64,000 nucleotides of DNA from Vanessa cardui (GCF_905220365.1 NC_061140.1:4466501-4530500); one strand, 5' to 3'; shown: positions 26,401-41,209, counted from the first letter of the stretch. Numbers and translations are program-made. Notes: generated by a model not told the origin, from the letters alone.

Positions 26401-29400
26401 GTTAGGTGAGCTGATTATCAAGATTGGATTTATTGTCCAGCCGTCAATGCGATGTAGATAGTTTCAGTACTTTCCCGAGTATAAGCAGTAACCACGTTTA
26501 CAACATGAAATATAAACGCCGAACGGAAGCATAATTTGAAATATATTATGGTGGGCATACGTTGCATTACAATAGCGCTTATAGGCTATTTAATATGTGT
26601 TTGACTAGATATTAAAGCCGCAATTTCATCTGCAGTTAGAGCCGATGCTTTGGTGTATAGAACTCTTTTCCACATACAAATTTTCTGTATATTATAATTA
26701 AGTCCTTTTATTATTGTTTTGCTGAAGTAAGTATATTAGAGCGTGCGTTACATAATTCTCTATTTGTTTTAGTCTTATCACTTTAAAATCAAACAAAAGT
26801 TATGCGTGAGTGACAAAACGGTTTCAGGGTGAATTTTATTAAAAAAAATTCGATTAACAGAGTTCGTTGGCTTTAACTTTCGGTCACATTAGTTTAATGT
26901 TGTAGATTGCGTGAGTCTAATACTTAGGCTAAATAGTAGGTATTATAGGCACCCTGGCGCGTCGCCGTCGCGACGCCCGTCGCCGCTGGGTCGCGCCTAG
27001 CCGACGGCGTTCAACCCTGATGCAATTTTAAATTACCCCGAACTCTAGGGTATTTCCATTCATTCATTCATTCGTTTCAAATTAATATCGAAACGTATAC
27101 GACGAGGGAGTTGCAGTGCGAACTTAAGAATAATTTATTCATCATTATTCGTCGTGTATCATTCGGCGTTGCTTAATAAACCGGAAAGTTATTTGAATTG
27201 CGTGAATAGAAATTCTACATAATGCACTTACCGCATTATCGCTTTACTAGGGTTGTAATCGGTTTATTGTAAATACCATCAGTGGTTTTTCTAAAGACGT
27301 TATGTTTCGTTATATTGGATTAGAGAATGTAGTAGATGATTTTTATTTTTTAGGGAACTATAGACAATTTCTACTAAAAATATGCTAATAGTTTTAGGCA
27401 AATTTTTACTGGCTGTACCTACGATAATTTCTATTAAAAATTTGAGACACGCAACAACGAATAACAAAAATATTTTGTAAAAATAAATACAATCTACCGA
27501 AGTATACTTCCTATTGAAAAAGGGCTTAAAATGTTTAATGGTTAAACGAAACTAATCTTTTTACCTGCGCATATTACGATCTATTGATGTAAAAGGAAGC
27601 CATACAAATTGTTGAATAAACGGTCAGGTAGCGTGCGTGGAAATTTCAATGCGAGTAAACGAGTGCCAGAGATTATCTGAGCTTAGCATTCCGACTCACG
27701 GCGTTTGTGTCCCACCAATGATCATTGATTATATAGGGTCAATTTTTCTTTTTTAACAAAACTATGGTTGTACAGAACCGATCATTTGGATAGTAAAATG
27801 AATGCGGGCAAAAAAAAACACAATATCAGCAATTGCATTGACAGTACTTAGTAGACACGGTTCCGAGTCCAACACGAACGTAATTACTTACAATTATTTA
27901 GGGCTCACATTAATAATATTGTAGAGTCAGCCCGTGAAGGGGACCGCTCCCTGAACTACATCGAGCGGTGGCGTCCGTCCCCTCAAATGAATCAGGCAAA
28001 TAACAAAACAGTGTAAACAATGAACCCGGCGCAAACTGTGATTCATTCACTTCGGCTAAAGGTCATTTTAATAGGAAGATACAATTTTTGTAGCAAGCTT
28101 GAGTCACGTTCATTCATTCGTTCAATAAAGAATAGTGGGGGGTGCCTTCATCCTGTATAATACGTTCTATCGACAATAATTATATGAATTAGATACGTAC
28201 ATCTAAAAGCTTCTATCTTAGATATAACTACTTCTAATAATAAGATTATAACAGAGTCGAGAAAAATAAAGATATTAAAAATATTTTTAATACGATTTCA
28301 TTAAAAAATAAGGTAAAACCGTACGTACGTAAACCGTTTTTATGGAATGGTGAAAACAATACATTATTATAATACAACAAAATATTAGTAACAGCGATAG
28401 TGGGTCATTTTCTGTTTATTATTGAAGGGTTTCAATGTATATCTTCACTAGATTTTACAAACTAATACCTACCCCGTATGTGTATATAACAGTAAGCACT
28501 TATTAACTCAGTACAATACGGATCAGTGGTTTGGAAATTGTGTACATCCAAACAGCCTATTCCATTAAGAAGGAATAAAGATCTTCCACCATTAGGTACC
28601 TTACCCCGCCCATACATTTGCTCTTAGCAAGTCTGCACTACATATAATATAACCCTATCCTACTTCATATATTCATTTTAGTTTAACTTCCAAAGATCCA
28701 TATTAAATATCATAGATTTTTCAAGCTTTCGACCAATGATATCTCGTCATTTCGATGTAAATGGTTTGTTGTCTATTGACATATAAAAACTTTCTATTGA
28801 AGATCCTCATTTTAGTAGTCTATTAAAACATAAAAAATCTTTGATTTTGAATAACTTCCACTTAAGATCTTGAAGAAATATGGTAACTAAGTACCTAATA
28901 ATAGAAATGTAATAGGTAGTAAAATATTTATAGCACTATCAAATTTTCATTTAGTTTTCTAAACACGCGAGACCACCCAACGTGAATCCGGTTATAATTC
29001 TACAGCGTGAGTTATTGGCATTTACTTCTATACGCTAAAAACTTAGGTTTTCATAGAGTCAGAATGTTAGTACACATAATGTAAAGTTGAGTAATGTCAG
29101 TATTCTGCGTTATTCACTTATCAATTCCAGCTTATATACTGTATAACACAGTGGCTAGTAAATATGGCAATACGAGTAAACAATAACTGACGTCATAGCC
29201 ATTGTGTATAATATGATTAAGAATGCATTATTTCGATACCTTTGTCTGGTTAGGGCTGTTTTATATCACGCCAAAAATGTTTAACATAACAAGGTGGAAT
29301 ATTAGTTTGTTTTAGTAATAAAACACTTGTATGATTAATATGTTTGATTTTGATGAAATAATTTCGAATCGATTCAGCACTCGCCAACCCTAGTGGGAGG

Positions 29401-32400
29401 TGGGAGACAATCGCAAATATCGATTACTTCGACCGACGGCCGCGGTTTATAACACCAAGCACGTACCAACCGTACAACAATTACATGTATTTGCGTTACT
29501 ACGCATACAGACCCAATCAACGTGAATCACCCACAAGGTAACATTATTACTTTTAAAATACCCGCACGTCCGTTTTCGAGTCAATAAAGGTCGGATGAGT
29601 ATACAAATTAGGTGTTACTTCCTCTAAAGAATGCAGATTGTTTTATAAACAAAATTTTAAACTTGTTGTACGTATTTGTACACTATAATGCAATATCAAT
29701 CCATTCCATATGTAAAACGATTATGATTTTGTTGCACTTTAAGCTTTAGCTTGAAGACTACGAATGGCAGGCATTATTGTATTTTTTTTGTTGTTATTTA
29801 AAAATATCGTTGCTTCATATAATTTGCAGTAATCGGCAGGTGTCGCATCACGTTTATGACTGATGATTGATACATAGACATAGGTATATTAATATTTAAA
29901 TGTTGGTTTCTTTATTCCGGTCGTGTTCTGGCGCATAATAACAAATGGCTACCGCATTCCTTTGCCTCACTACATTAATTAGGTACTCCGTTTTATTAAA
30001 TGGTAACGAGATCCATATCATGAACTGCGTGATGATATGTATTAAAATATCAAGTCTTTTAGAGTTGACAATATTTTTTTCTTAAAACTTAAATAAGGGT
30101 ATTCATTTATACATCGCAAATAGAACAAATAATTTAATTAATGGTACCTTTTCTTTTGTTTCAGCGGTTTGAACTTCCAGGATCTGATCGTGCGACAGGG
30201 TGCTATTGATTCACCACCAAAAACACCTTTTATCCTTGGCTTCGAATGCGCCGGAGAAATCGAGCAGATCGGAGAAGGCGTTACTAACTTTAAGGTAAAT
30301 TGTTAATTTGAGTATTTATGTGCAGTATAACCAGTGTAAATTGAATTGTAGTCAAGTTTTATTTGAAATAATAACGATATAACGTAACTTATATATTTTA
30401 AAAAGAGGATAAATACCTTGTCAAAATATGTGTTATCTGATTTATAGACTAGAGAAAATAAAGTAGAATTTTCGATAAACAAATTGAGTCGAACTTACCT
30501 ACGATAGTAATACATTTATAAAATTTAATAGATCAACATTAATCTAACCAAGTTATATGGCTCGGGTTTTTGTATTAAAATATTGGATCAAGAGTTCGTC
30601 TATTGACCTGTCTGCTTTGATTGAGAAGTCCCGCCCATGTCGGCTATTTTTTATCAAACACCAAAACCTGTCACGCACACGACTTACTACGAAGGTGTAA
30701 GGAGGTTACATTGTTTAAAACGTTATATTAAGAATATTCGTAATAATAATCGGAGTTCAATCATAGGTATAAACTATAATGATTCTAAATTATAGCTCTT
30801 AAGAACATGTTCCATTTACAATCTTGTACAAGATTTTTAGCTTTGCCTTAAAAATATTACTCACGTTAGTACATCCACGACTGTGCAACAAAGTGGTATA
30901 ATAATATTTAAGCCTAATGAATAGAACGCCTTTGTCAGATTTTAGAGACGATGAGAGGGATACCTACCTATTTAACTGATTTTACTTTCAATGTACCTTC
31001 ATACCTTCTATCTCTTGACTAAATTAGTTACTTAATGCTCATTTAAAATGGTTACAAGATGATAAGAATTGCGCTAAAGGTCGAATTTCACTTAAGATTA
31101 TCGCCACAGTCAATTACTAATAATTAAAAGTAAATTAGCAGAGCATTGACCTCATTTCTTTATATGTTGGAAGGATGCTATACTTCAAGTTAATGATACT
31201 ATTAAATTGACTAACGTTTGTAATAATCAAGTAGGCAAGTCTGTATGATTCAACGTGAATACGATAAATAATATAAATGCCGACGCGTAAATAATACCGG
31301 TTTGAATTAAAGTTCGTCTGTTTGTGAAGTTATTAAAAAATATATTGCTTTACTTTATTATTATTAAGTCATTCCATTTTTCTTAGGTCGGAGACCAGGT
31401 CGTCGCTTTACCCGAGTACAAAGCCTGGGCTGAGTTGGTGACTGTACCCGCTCAATATGTATACGCTCTACCCGAGGGTATGTCTGCATTGGATGCGGTG
31501 GCAATTACCACCAACTACGTGGTGGCTTACCTCCTGCTCTTCGAGATGGCCAACCTGACGCCTGACAAAAGCCTCCTCGTTCACTCCGCTGGCGGTGGTG
31601 TGGTAAATATATTTTTCTATAAGTTTTATTATAAGATCTCACATACAAAATTTATATTTTATAATTGATTGATATGAAGAGTAAAAGATGTAAATAATAT
31701 ACAATACGAATATATGGATATGTACATTTTTAGGTAAAAACCGGTCCTGTGAATGTTTAACTTGTAAACTAGTTTGAAAATTACGATAATTAGGTTCGAA
31801 CGAGATTAAAATCTCGTTATTATGTTAAAAAAATAATTTAAAGCTAACGGGCAGTAGAGGAAAATTCCTAGTAAAATACTACTTTTAAATATAATTACTT
31901 CTATTGAGGGAACGCTGAACAAATCAGATTTTCTATCCTGGAAGCCTGCAGCATATTGCAATGAGGCCGGGACGGTCGGCTTACTGCTATTACTTAAGTT
32001 TCAATTACGCCAACTAGATAGGATTGCAAAATACGAATGAAGCCTTTGAAGCACGATTCGACGACCCGCGATTGTCTGTCATTATTTCGCTTTTTATATA
32101 AATGGCCGACAGTTTTCGTTTTTTTTTTTAAATTGTTATTCCAGCGATGATTATATTGTTTTGTTGTTTTTATAGTAGCTATTATATTTTGACACAAATT
32201 TTGAACAGTAAGATTTAAGTAAATTCTTATTTATTTCTTACCGTTACTCCTGTAAGCGGAATATTTTAATACACTTTAAATGTTGGTTCTATCAACAAAC
32301 AACTAAATACAAAACGGAAAACGTTAAAATATAAATCAGTCGAGGATAATAAATACGAACCAATGTACTCGCTTGAAATTATTTGTACTTTATTAAATAA

Positions 32401-35400
32401 GTGAAAAATAAAATTTCTTCGGAACTGACATGCGCAAATAAATGAAGTTTGCTAAAAATAAATCTGTAGCATTGACCCTGGGAAGTGCTGTTTAATATCT
32501 ACGTATTGGCTTATAAACCGCAAGTGTATGAGAAAATGAGCTTAGTAACTGAGCAAAAACAATGTAGATTGTCTAATTGCGTTGAATTGGGTGAGAAAAA
32601 TCCTAGTGTGCTCTGGAATGTTCTCGCTTCCGACGTTACGTCATTCATTACCCTGAAGTCAATGAACTGCAATTTAAATTGACATTTAAGTAGGTATATT
32701 ACCTAATCATCAATTTTTTTTAGGTAATATCATGAAAAATAAATTGTGTTATTTTGGAAACATACAATAATAATTAGTTTAAAAAATAATTATAAGATAA
32801 ATGTTTAATATTACCTAAATAATATTTGAACGATTTTGAATAACTTCCCTTGTAACTTGGTTTTCGAATAATCAAAACAAATGAAAATATATACTAAGAT
32901 TAAAAATTCAATGGTCGTATATTTTATTACGTATAGATTATACAATGGCTAAGATGTATTTGTATAATACTGTTGGTAAAAGTATCTTTTGGTATGTAAT
33001 TAGAAAATATAAGCAAACGCTAAATGTGTATTACCGTCACAGGGTCAAGCTGTGGCTCAACTGGCGAAGACTGTGGAAAATGTAACAGTTTTCGGCGTGT
33101 GCTCCAAAAGCAAGCACGAGGCTTTGAAAGCTAACAATAACAACATTGATCATCTGCTCGAGAGGGGCAGCGACTACACCAGTGAAGTTAGGAAGTATGT
33201 ATATCTATATAAATTTTACGTATACCTTATAAATCAATTTTAGCAGTCGTGTACCTGCATATAGGTTCCTATTTTGACTTGGGTAAGTAAGATATCTATA
33301 AAAGACGCATTACACATTAAAATTTAACATGAAAAAGACAGCATAGCATTTGACCGTCATTCAAATAATTTCGGTGCATAAATAATAAGTATTAATTTAT
33401 TTAATTAAATAACCTTGTTCCAAACAAGATAAATCTTCAACATCTGAGGTTAAGTATTAATCATATTTTGTCAGCAGTAACGAAAGTTGCACTCAGTTAT
33501 TTTATTTTTGATTTCTTAATTTAGATCGTGTCGTTTGAAAAAAGGAATGTGTTCATAAAATGAAATGTTTTCGTAATGTAGGGTACATTAACAAAAAAAA
33601 TCGTTCGAGGTTTAGGATGAAAGGAATGAGTGCTTTCAATATAAAAAAGGTTCTAATAATAATTTTTACTATTGTGATAAATAAATTGTTGTGTATCTAA
33701 ACTTGATGTATATGTATATTGTATTTAATTAACAATTTTAAATTATTTTAGATTATTCTACAAATTTTAGGAATTTAACGAATTATATTTTTTTAGCTTT
33801 CAATATAATTTATATGTATTTTATTCTGATGTAATCATGAAAAAAATTAAGTGTGGAATTTTAGTTCATTACATTCCTTACAGTAATTAACTAATTGTTC
33901 TAGATCCCAAGCTTTCTTAATTGATAGTTATTAGTGTTACATATTTCTGTCCCACCCATATCGCTCGCACTTGTGTGATTAAAACAAGACCAATTTAAAG
34001 AGAGCTGCGGTATCTCTGCTTTATATCAATAAATATTAGGGTTACCCGCATAATTTTATATTTTTGTAAGAATAATAATATAATTATAAGTAGGTATCTA
34101 CTTATATTTTAATAAAAAATAAAAATAAAAATATACGTTAATGGCAACACTAATAAACAAGGAATATTATTCCATACTAGATGAGTTTCTTGTTTTCTCT
34201 GAGTAAAATTTTCATTCCGAATTTAAAAGAAATTAGTCATCTTTGCAATTTGATGTATGGAATGAGAATAAATTGGTATTCATTTTTAAAAATACTACAA
34301 ACAAACTTAACGTATATTCTGAACAATAAAAAATGAATAACAGATTAAGATCAACTTTTTAAAATTATCTCGATCTCGTGATGAACAATGCTATTGAATT
34401 ATAAAAAAAAGTTCTCACTTTCACTCAACGATATAATTTGACACCCCTACTAAGTGGTGTATGGGAACACAGCTAGTAAAGTCAAGGTCCAATTAAGTTG
34501 GGAACAGTACGCTAATTGTTCCGTTTATAACTCGCTCCTTAAGGCAGCTGCTTCGTAACAGCAGCGCGGCATTTAATTCTCGTAAATAGACAAAGATATT
34601 TTTATATCTGTTGAGTTCTTCTCAACGTAAACAAACTGGGCCACACAATCCTAATGTAAATAAACAAAACAGTTCCTATTACTGTCTGTAAGTGAGGCCG
34701 CAGACGCCATTGTAATGTGTAGTAAAATCTATAAGAATGTAGTACTAGCAATCTATTTACAGTTCATCTTTATCGTAGCTCATAATGCATTAACCGTTTC
34801 AGACATCGATATTTCTATTGACAGTACAAGGAAGTATGTGAATATAAAAAGCCTACTTATCGTTCACGTCGGTACTATTTAAATATTAATGTTTCAAGAT
34901 TTACACGATCCACTTGGGATTGTCTTTGTTTACGACTGATTTTGTGGCTTGTTACCTTGAAATACCTATTGTCAATCTGTAATATTCAAAAGAGGTTTTA
35001 TATAAATAATATTATTAAGTTTTTTTCGAGTGTGGCTTTTGTTTTTTTATAATATTTTTTTTCTTTTAATAAAGACACCCCTGGCTTCAAAGACTTAAAG
35101 TGATTAAATATGTATAACTTAATGACACCAGGTACCTACTTTACAAATGTAAAAATATTAATTAAAAGGATTATATAAAGGTATGCTTTCTATATAGGAT
35201 TTCACCGGACGGTGTCGACATCGTGTTGGATTGTCTCTGCGGCGAAGAATGTAACCGTGGATACTCTCTCCTCAAACCAATGGGCCGATATATCCTATAT
35301 GGTAAGTTATTTTGATTTAAGAAATTGATAAAATTGATGTTATTTTAAACGGGTTTAGAGATGACACGTCCCTTATGCCGACGATCGTAGAGATAGTTCA

Positions 35401-38400
35401 GAGTTCCGACGCAGTTTAAGTGCTCTCCGAGGTACGACAGTGCACTGTGTAAGCCCGTCTAACTTCCAAACTGCTACTGAGACATTACTGGACCGAAATT
35501 CCCAATATTTTTTTATTATTTCCACTTGGCTTCTTTCATGAATCTGCAGTTTTGTAAGTTAGCCATTACACCGATAAGACATACAATGTATGCTTATTTA
35601 TATCGTACCATCGTTCAATGTTTTAAGTAGTAATAAAGAACTTTTATTTTTATTAGTTCTATGTTTGTACGCCTGTAAAAATGATAGGCAATTTGAACTA
35701 CACTGATTTGGGTCAGCCTGAAACCGATATCTGCCGCTAACGCAAGCAGTATTATAATTTGATTCGTCGTAAAACAGACAAAAATAAGAATTGACTAAGT
35801 TTTGATGTCTTCGAAAACTCATAGTCGACTTTGAAGTTTCAAATGCTTGTTGTTTATTTTTGTCTTTGTGTGTGTGAGTTGAATGCACTAAACTATTATG
35901 TATATCACAGGATCATCTAACATCGTGACCGGCGAAACTAAGAGTTTCTTCAGCGCGGCGCGTGCCGTGAGTATTTAATATATTAATAATCTCGTTTTAG
36001 CATCTCATTGTCTCTAAAATCATAATTAAGTTATCTTAAGAAATACTTTTAAAATGAAATATTTGTATTGTGAGCACAAATTATCTTTAATTAGATCAAA
36101 ATAAAATTTTATTCGTAAAAATTTAAGTTAATTTATATCACAGAGATAGAAAGTTATTTGTATTTAACATTAATGTAAGATTTGAAAATATATTTCATAA
36201 CATTATCATACGAAAGACCTTTCTAATAGTCAAAAAGTGTTACTCTTACTTTTTTAGTAACGGCTGCGGAAGAACTATAATTTTTTTTTTAAATCAATAT
36301 TTTTTTTTTATGGTATAGGTTGGCGGACGAGCATATGGGCCACCTGATGGTAAGTGGTCACCATCACCCATAGACAATGACGCTGTGAGAAATATTAACT
36401 ATTCCTTACATCGTCACTGCGCCACTAACCTTGGGAACTAAGATGTTATGTCCCTTGTGCCTGTAGTTACACTGGCTCACTCACCCTTCAAACCGGAACA
36501 CAATAATACTGACTACTGTTATTTGGCGGTAGAATAACTGATGAGTGGGTGGTACCTACCCAGACGGGCTCGCACAAAGCCCTACCACCAAGAAAAATTT
36601 GCAAATATTTTTTCTTAAAAATAATATTTTCCACTCAAGCGTTATCAGCAATCTGACGAGTGTCACTTTTCAGTGGTGGCAAGTGGACAAGGTGTCTCCC
36701 ATCAAGCTTTTCGACGAGAACAAGAGCCTGGCCGGGTTGAACCTGCGACACCTGCTTTTCCAGCACGGCCGCGCCGACACCGTGCGCCGCGCCGTGCAGC
36801 GCGTGTTCGCGCTGTGGACCGACGGCAAGGTCAAACCGCTGGTGGACTCCACCTGGGCGCTGGAAGACGTACGATACTTTTGCAAATTACAATACTTGCG
36901 AACTATGTCCGATTTTGCTGCAAACTGTAGTCAATGATGTTCTAGTAAACAGATATGTTATTAACGCGCAAAAAGTGAAGACTAGAAAACGTCCTAATTG
37001 GGACGTTTTCCTTTAGTCGTTTAATACGTTATAATACATCATAATTACGTTGTAATACGTTTTACGTAATTAAAACATTTAGTTGTCCCTTTTTCTTATT
37101 GTTTTTATCAAGTTATCCTTTTTACTTTTAACGAAATGTAAAAATAAACTAAAATGAACGGTCCCCGGCGCGGCAAACTTTTTTCTGTTGTTTAGTATGG
37201 GTATAACATATCTGTTTATTAGAATATCATTGGGTGTAGTAGAAATTTATTGATTTGATGACATTTTATATTAAAATACAGGTCGGTGAGGCGATGCAGA
37301 AGATGCACGACCGCAAGAACATCGGCAAGCTCGTACTTGATCCGTCATTGGAGCCGAAGCCCAAGCCCGCCACGCCAGCCAAGGGTAAGGCCGGTAAGGA
37401 GAAGAAGCCAGCCAAGGAAAGCTCCGAGGAGAAAAAGGATAAGGAGCCTAAAGAAGAGGAGAAAAAGACGGAGAACGGTGACAAGAATGGTGAGGAGGTC
37501 ACTAACGGTAGCGACGAAGGTCAGTCTCGATCTATGGCCAGGCATGCGTAGTATAGCCGCTTCACATCGTACGTATATTTAAAATTATTTATTATAGAAC
37601 TCAAATCATGGCAAGCTTATTCGACAGTCGGAATACATACATAGCATACAGGCAATGTTGTTAGTATTTATATTAGTCATATATAAGTATATAATATCAA
37701 TAGAAAAATGATATACTTATTGTATTATTATAATATTATCTAAACAATACTGAATCATATCATATTACGTTAACCACATATATAGCTGAAGTCGCTTTGC
37801 AAAGTTTGCCAAAAATTGGGAGTTTAGAAATTTTTATTTTGGCTTTTATTTACTACGCACAGACTAAACGCACATTGATGGCTTCCAGACCGAAGCCTTG
37901 CTGTTATCTGATACTGCAGCCTTTAGACTTGCTTATGCCGTACGCTTATGATCAATGCTTTTATTATTGCTTAATTATAAAACGTCATTTGATTGTACTC
38001 AAAAACCGATTCTGGGTTGTGCATTTCGAGATATTTAAATACATTACAAAATACAAGGCAACACATTGCTCGAGTTTATATTAAAAAAAGGAATACACTC
38101 CCTGAATAATTTTAGAAAAATAGGGTTGCCGTTAATTAATTATTTAATAAGTTCAAATTGTCGTAATAAAATAAATATTAATGCAAAAGCTATACACATA
38201 TATATAAAGTGTACAAATGTAGATAAAAAGAATTATTTCTCATTAAATCTCGTAAAGTAAAGCTTTGAGTACAAATAAAATTATTGGCAGAATTTCTTAT
38301 CTGTTACCTTCAGTTGCTGGCACTTTACAAGTTAACGTAATTATGCCCATATGAAGATCATAATTTTCATTGATCACGGCTTTTATTTATATCATATAGA

Positions 38401-39054
38401 AGCATAAGTATTTCAGGTTCGAAGCACCTCAATTTACAGCGGACTTCCACTTCTGTTGGATATTAAAGATTGATTTTTAAAATGGGGAAATTATATATGG
38501 TCTTTGTGCTCTTTCTAGCTCAATCCAGAATTGTTATACTCAATATTAATTAAAGTTATATTTTTTTAAACCAAAACTAAAAACTCGTCTAAAGGCTGTT
38601 ACTAAATGTACGTTTAGTCAGCTTGGTCATATGAAATCGAGATAGTCATACTACTTACATACATTCATACATAATTTACAACAATCGTGAAATATACGAT
38701 ATAATAATTGTATGTATTCAATCAATATATCTTATATCGTTTAATATTTTTAAATGTGTAAATACCACAAAAAGATAAATCTTTTTATTATTTACTATTT
38801 AGCATGTTAAATTCATTTCATAAAATGAGATCATAAATATGCAGCTTTGCTAATATTCTACGATTTTTCTACATTTATGAGTTACATTTACTTAAATACA
38901 TCTTTTTTAATGTAAAGAAAGATGAAAGTGGAATTGTCTTTTTTAAATTTTATAATGTGTATTTGTGACCATAAGGTGAAATATTTTTGTTAATGGAGTA
39001 ATTAACCAAATTCCAGAGTCCAAGGAGAAGGAGAAGGAGAAGGAATCTAGCTGA
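17451..39054 (+). CDS. VAT1: VAT-1-like zinc-independent MDR oxidoreductase (synaptic vesicle membrane protein VAT-1 homolog)
   Basis: Member of the quinone oxidoreductase/MDR superfamily that binds NADPH; vertebrate VAT1 sits on vesicle and mitochondrial membranes (family knowledge). Exons: 17451-17701, 30165-30294, 31387-31602, 33043-33194, 35198-35301, 35911-35966, 36674-36868, 37282-37519, 39017-39054, giving 459 residues with all phases matching. Residues 1-45 are Thr/Glu/Pro-rich and likely disordered. The MDR core starts at MRAVVLTGFGGLKTVKI and runs through GLNFQDLIVRQGA, FILGFECAGEIEQIGEG and VGDQVVALPEY. The nucleotide-binding turn is HSAGGGVGQAVAQLAKT, near residue 195. VDKVSPIKLFDENKSLAGLN and HDRKNIGKLVLDP are typical of VAT1. 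The last 80 residues are a Lys/Glu-rich tail (KPKPATPAKGKAGKEKK ... EKEKEKESS) longer than in vertebrates. Metal-ligand cysteines of the zinc ADHs are not apparent. Confidence 0.94.
17702..30164 (+). other. VAT1 intron 1 (12.5 kb)
   Basis: Begins GTAAGT and ends TTTCAG. Mostly AT-rich and apparently unique, with no credible nested coding exon. Local GC-rich islands lie at about 17970-18170, 21404-21615 and 26945-27010. Two CACGTG E-boxes lie 39 bp apart at 24769 and 24808. A large first intron of this kind usually houses enhancers, but none can be proven here. Confidence 0.6.
21404..21615. other. GC-rich island inside VAT1 intron 1 (possible alternative promoter/first exon)
   Basis: A run rich in GGCGGT/GGGCGCG repeats and CpG in AT-rich surroundings, comparable with the VAT1 5' region. 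It contains an ATG at 21548 followed by CpG-rich sequence and a GT at 21605. No recognisable protein sequence is encoded. Confidence 0.35.
36311..36592 (-). mobile_element. Lepidopteran SINE-like element in VAT1 intron 6 (reverse orientation)
   Basis: The sequence contains GGTTGGCGGACGAGCATATG, a GGGCCACCTGATGGTAAGTG block, ACTCACCCTTCAAACCGGAA and GTGGGTGGTACCTACCCAGA. The same blocks appear in reverse complement and inverse order at 49787-50040 and, decayed, at 7046-7240. I recognise this as an abundant butterfly/moth SINE type. It ends about 80 bp before VAT1 exon 7. Confidence 0.75.
36932..37232. mobile_element. hAT-type MITE copy 1, in VAT1 intron 7 (301 bp)
   Basis: Terminal inverted repeats of 30 bp begin CAATGATGTTCTAGTAAACA on the left and end with the matching complement (...TATCATTG) on the right, with two mismatches. 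The flanks ACTGTAGT and GGTGTAGT match at 6 of 8 bases, fitting an aged 8-bp target duplication. Inside, at 36987-37012, a hairpin is built on AACGTCC/GGGACGTT. A second, near-identical copy lies at 55192-55490. Confidence 0.85.
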
Positions 39055-39184
39055 ATTGTTTCGCCAAAGGACAGGACCAGACAAACCACCGCCAATTGAT
39101 TATTTTAGAGTTGATGCTGCTCGTTTTGACGGCCGCCTTGTGCTTACACCGGCGTCTCACTGTGTTGCCTCATGTTTTATGTTT

Positions 39185-39190
39185 AATAAA
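39185..39190 (+). terminator. Proximal poly(A) signal of VAT1
   Basis: AATAAA 131 bp after the VAT1 stop codon. Confidence 0.55.
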
Positions 39191-41209
39191 ATTATTCAAT
39201 AAGTCTGAGTACGGCTCTGTCCGATCCTCTTTCTTCTTTATTGTTTTCATAAATGTAACAATCGGTTCGGACATTCTCGTACAATTCTTGATAAGTTTAG
39301 TTTATATAATTCTATCATCACATTCTATTCTTATATATTTTTAAATAATATTATTTAAATAGTAATGAATTTGTTATTCGACCAGCGAATTGTCAATGAA
39401 TTTCGATTTTATTCCAATTTTAATTTCTAATCAGGCCTAAGTTAAGAAGTTTTCGAATTGTCGAGTCTTATAGTTTAATGTTTAAGACTTTATTTTAGGA
39501 TGAGATATTTTAGTCTGCAGTTATTTTGAATGGCTATTGTATATCTAAGGTGCAGAGATGCTTAATCTTTATGTATGTTAAGCTTTAATATTTTATTAGT
39601 AAATGTTTAAAATTTGGCCCTGGAGACCCACCCCCGCCCTCGCGCCGCGGGTCGTTCACTCACTCGCCGCTCTTTGGAACTTCAAACGAATGAAACCTTG
39701 CGTGTGATATTTTGTACTAGGTATGCTAGATATTTTGCGGTATTTTATGCTGCCTATACATGACATTGATTTTTATTATTTGAGTGTAAAATACAATCGA
39801 ATGTTTTATAATTATATTTTTATACTTAGAAGTTTTGTAAATTATTTTCTAGTTAAGAAAAGAAACAAAAATCAAAAGTCACTCAATCGTACCGGTCATT
39901 GTGTGTTGAACGCGATAGTCCGTTAGCTCAGACTGCAAACACCAAACCGACAAGCTTCATGAATAGAAGTGGCGGAACCATTTGTAGCCGTCGGTGATTT
40001 ATTGTGAAACAACGTGATTACGACACCTATGATATAGTCATATTTTTATAAACCAAATGTCGACTATGAGATCTCTTGTTAAGTAAAAAGCTTTTTATGT
40101 ATCTTTACACACAAATATCACATATCTAAACATAAATACACTTACTTAAACACAATGTATATTAGGAATAATGTTTTGATAACAATATTCACAGCATTTC
40201 TTTTCATATACCTAGCATATAATTAAAAGTACTCTTGATTTTCGTAAATTTGTAAGTAACGTTTACCGCCATATAATGTACAGTATGGTTATAACCTATA
40301 AGTGTATGTACCCAGTACTAATAAACTTTTTATCTGTATAACATATCAAGCGCATGTAAAATTTATATTCGAAAGGCTGAGGTAGTCCGGATTTACGGAA
40401 TAAAACGAGGCTATATAGTTTTCAATACCTGCATATATACTTACTGCTCAATAAACTACCTGCCAGCGTTGACGCAATGTATGTTCGAATCCAAAAGCAA
40501 ACAAACTCGTAGATTTTTTTATAAATGTTTACCCTTTTCGAACGTTTTTTGCACGAGCATAATTTGCGTGAGCGCGTATTTAGTGTCCGACTTAGTATCA
40601 CTTAAAGTGTTTAGTGCAAGCGTAGGAACCGTTAGCCGTTGGTTGTGAGCTCGCGAGCACCAGATCAATCAGACTGCCTCCGACTCGGGAAACAGATGTG
40701 ATGGTGACCATCAAATGGAGCGGCAATGCGCTGCGGCTGCGACATGTTGCTTTTCGTACGGTGGCTTGGTGCTAGTTTCGTATCGTGCGCGGATAAATCT
40801 CGCTTCAGTGTCTCGGACCAATATCTTAAAGCTATTTAGTCTTCTTACCAGTAATCTTCGTCGCTTTATGTGTCAAATATGTGCGAATTCCTTAATGTTA
40901 ACATATATTATTAAATTCTTGTGTATATCGACCTGTATAATGGTTTAGATTTATCTGAATTCTCTTCTATAAGATTAACTGATGAAACTCAACAATGATT
41001 ACGTGGCTGGGGTGACCGCGCCGTTTGTGATTGTGTCCAAAATTGTTGTAGGTTAGTATCGAATTTGATGCCAATATTTATTGTCGAGAAGAGCGCCAGA
41101 AATGGTGGAACTTGCGCCGCCACGCCAGCCACAGACTGGGTCGTTAACATATTACACATTTATTTTTGTAAGGGCGGGCCAGTGTGATATCTATACTATA
41201 AAATGGATA

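Noticed and set aside
27060..27075. Short ATTC microsatellite in VAT1 intron 1
   Set aside because: Four units only; ordinary for AT-rich insect DNA.
37266..37582. Overlapping frames antisense or shifted to VAT1 exon 8 (Ser/Phe-rich and Arg-rich)
   Set aside because: They are out-of-frame readings of the Lys/Glu-rich VAT1 C-terminal codons.
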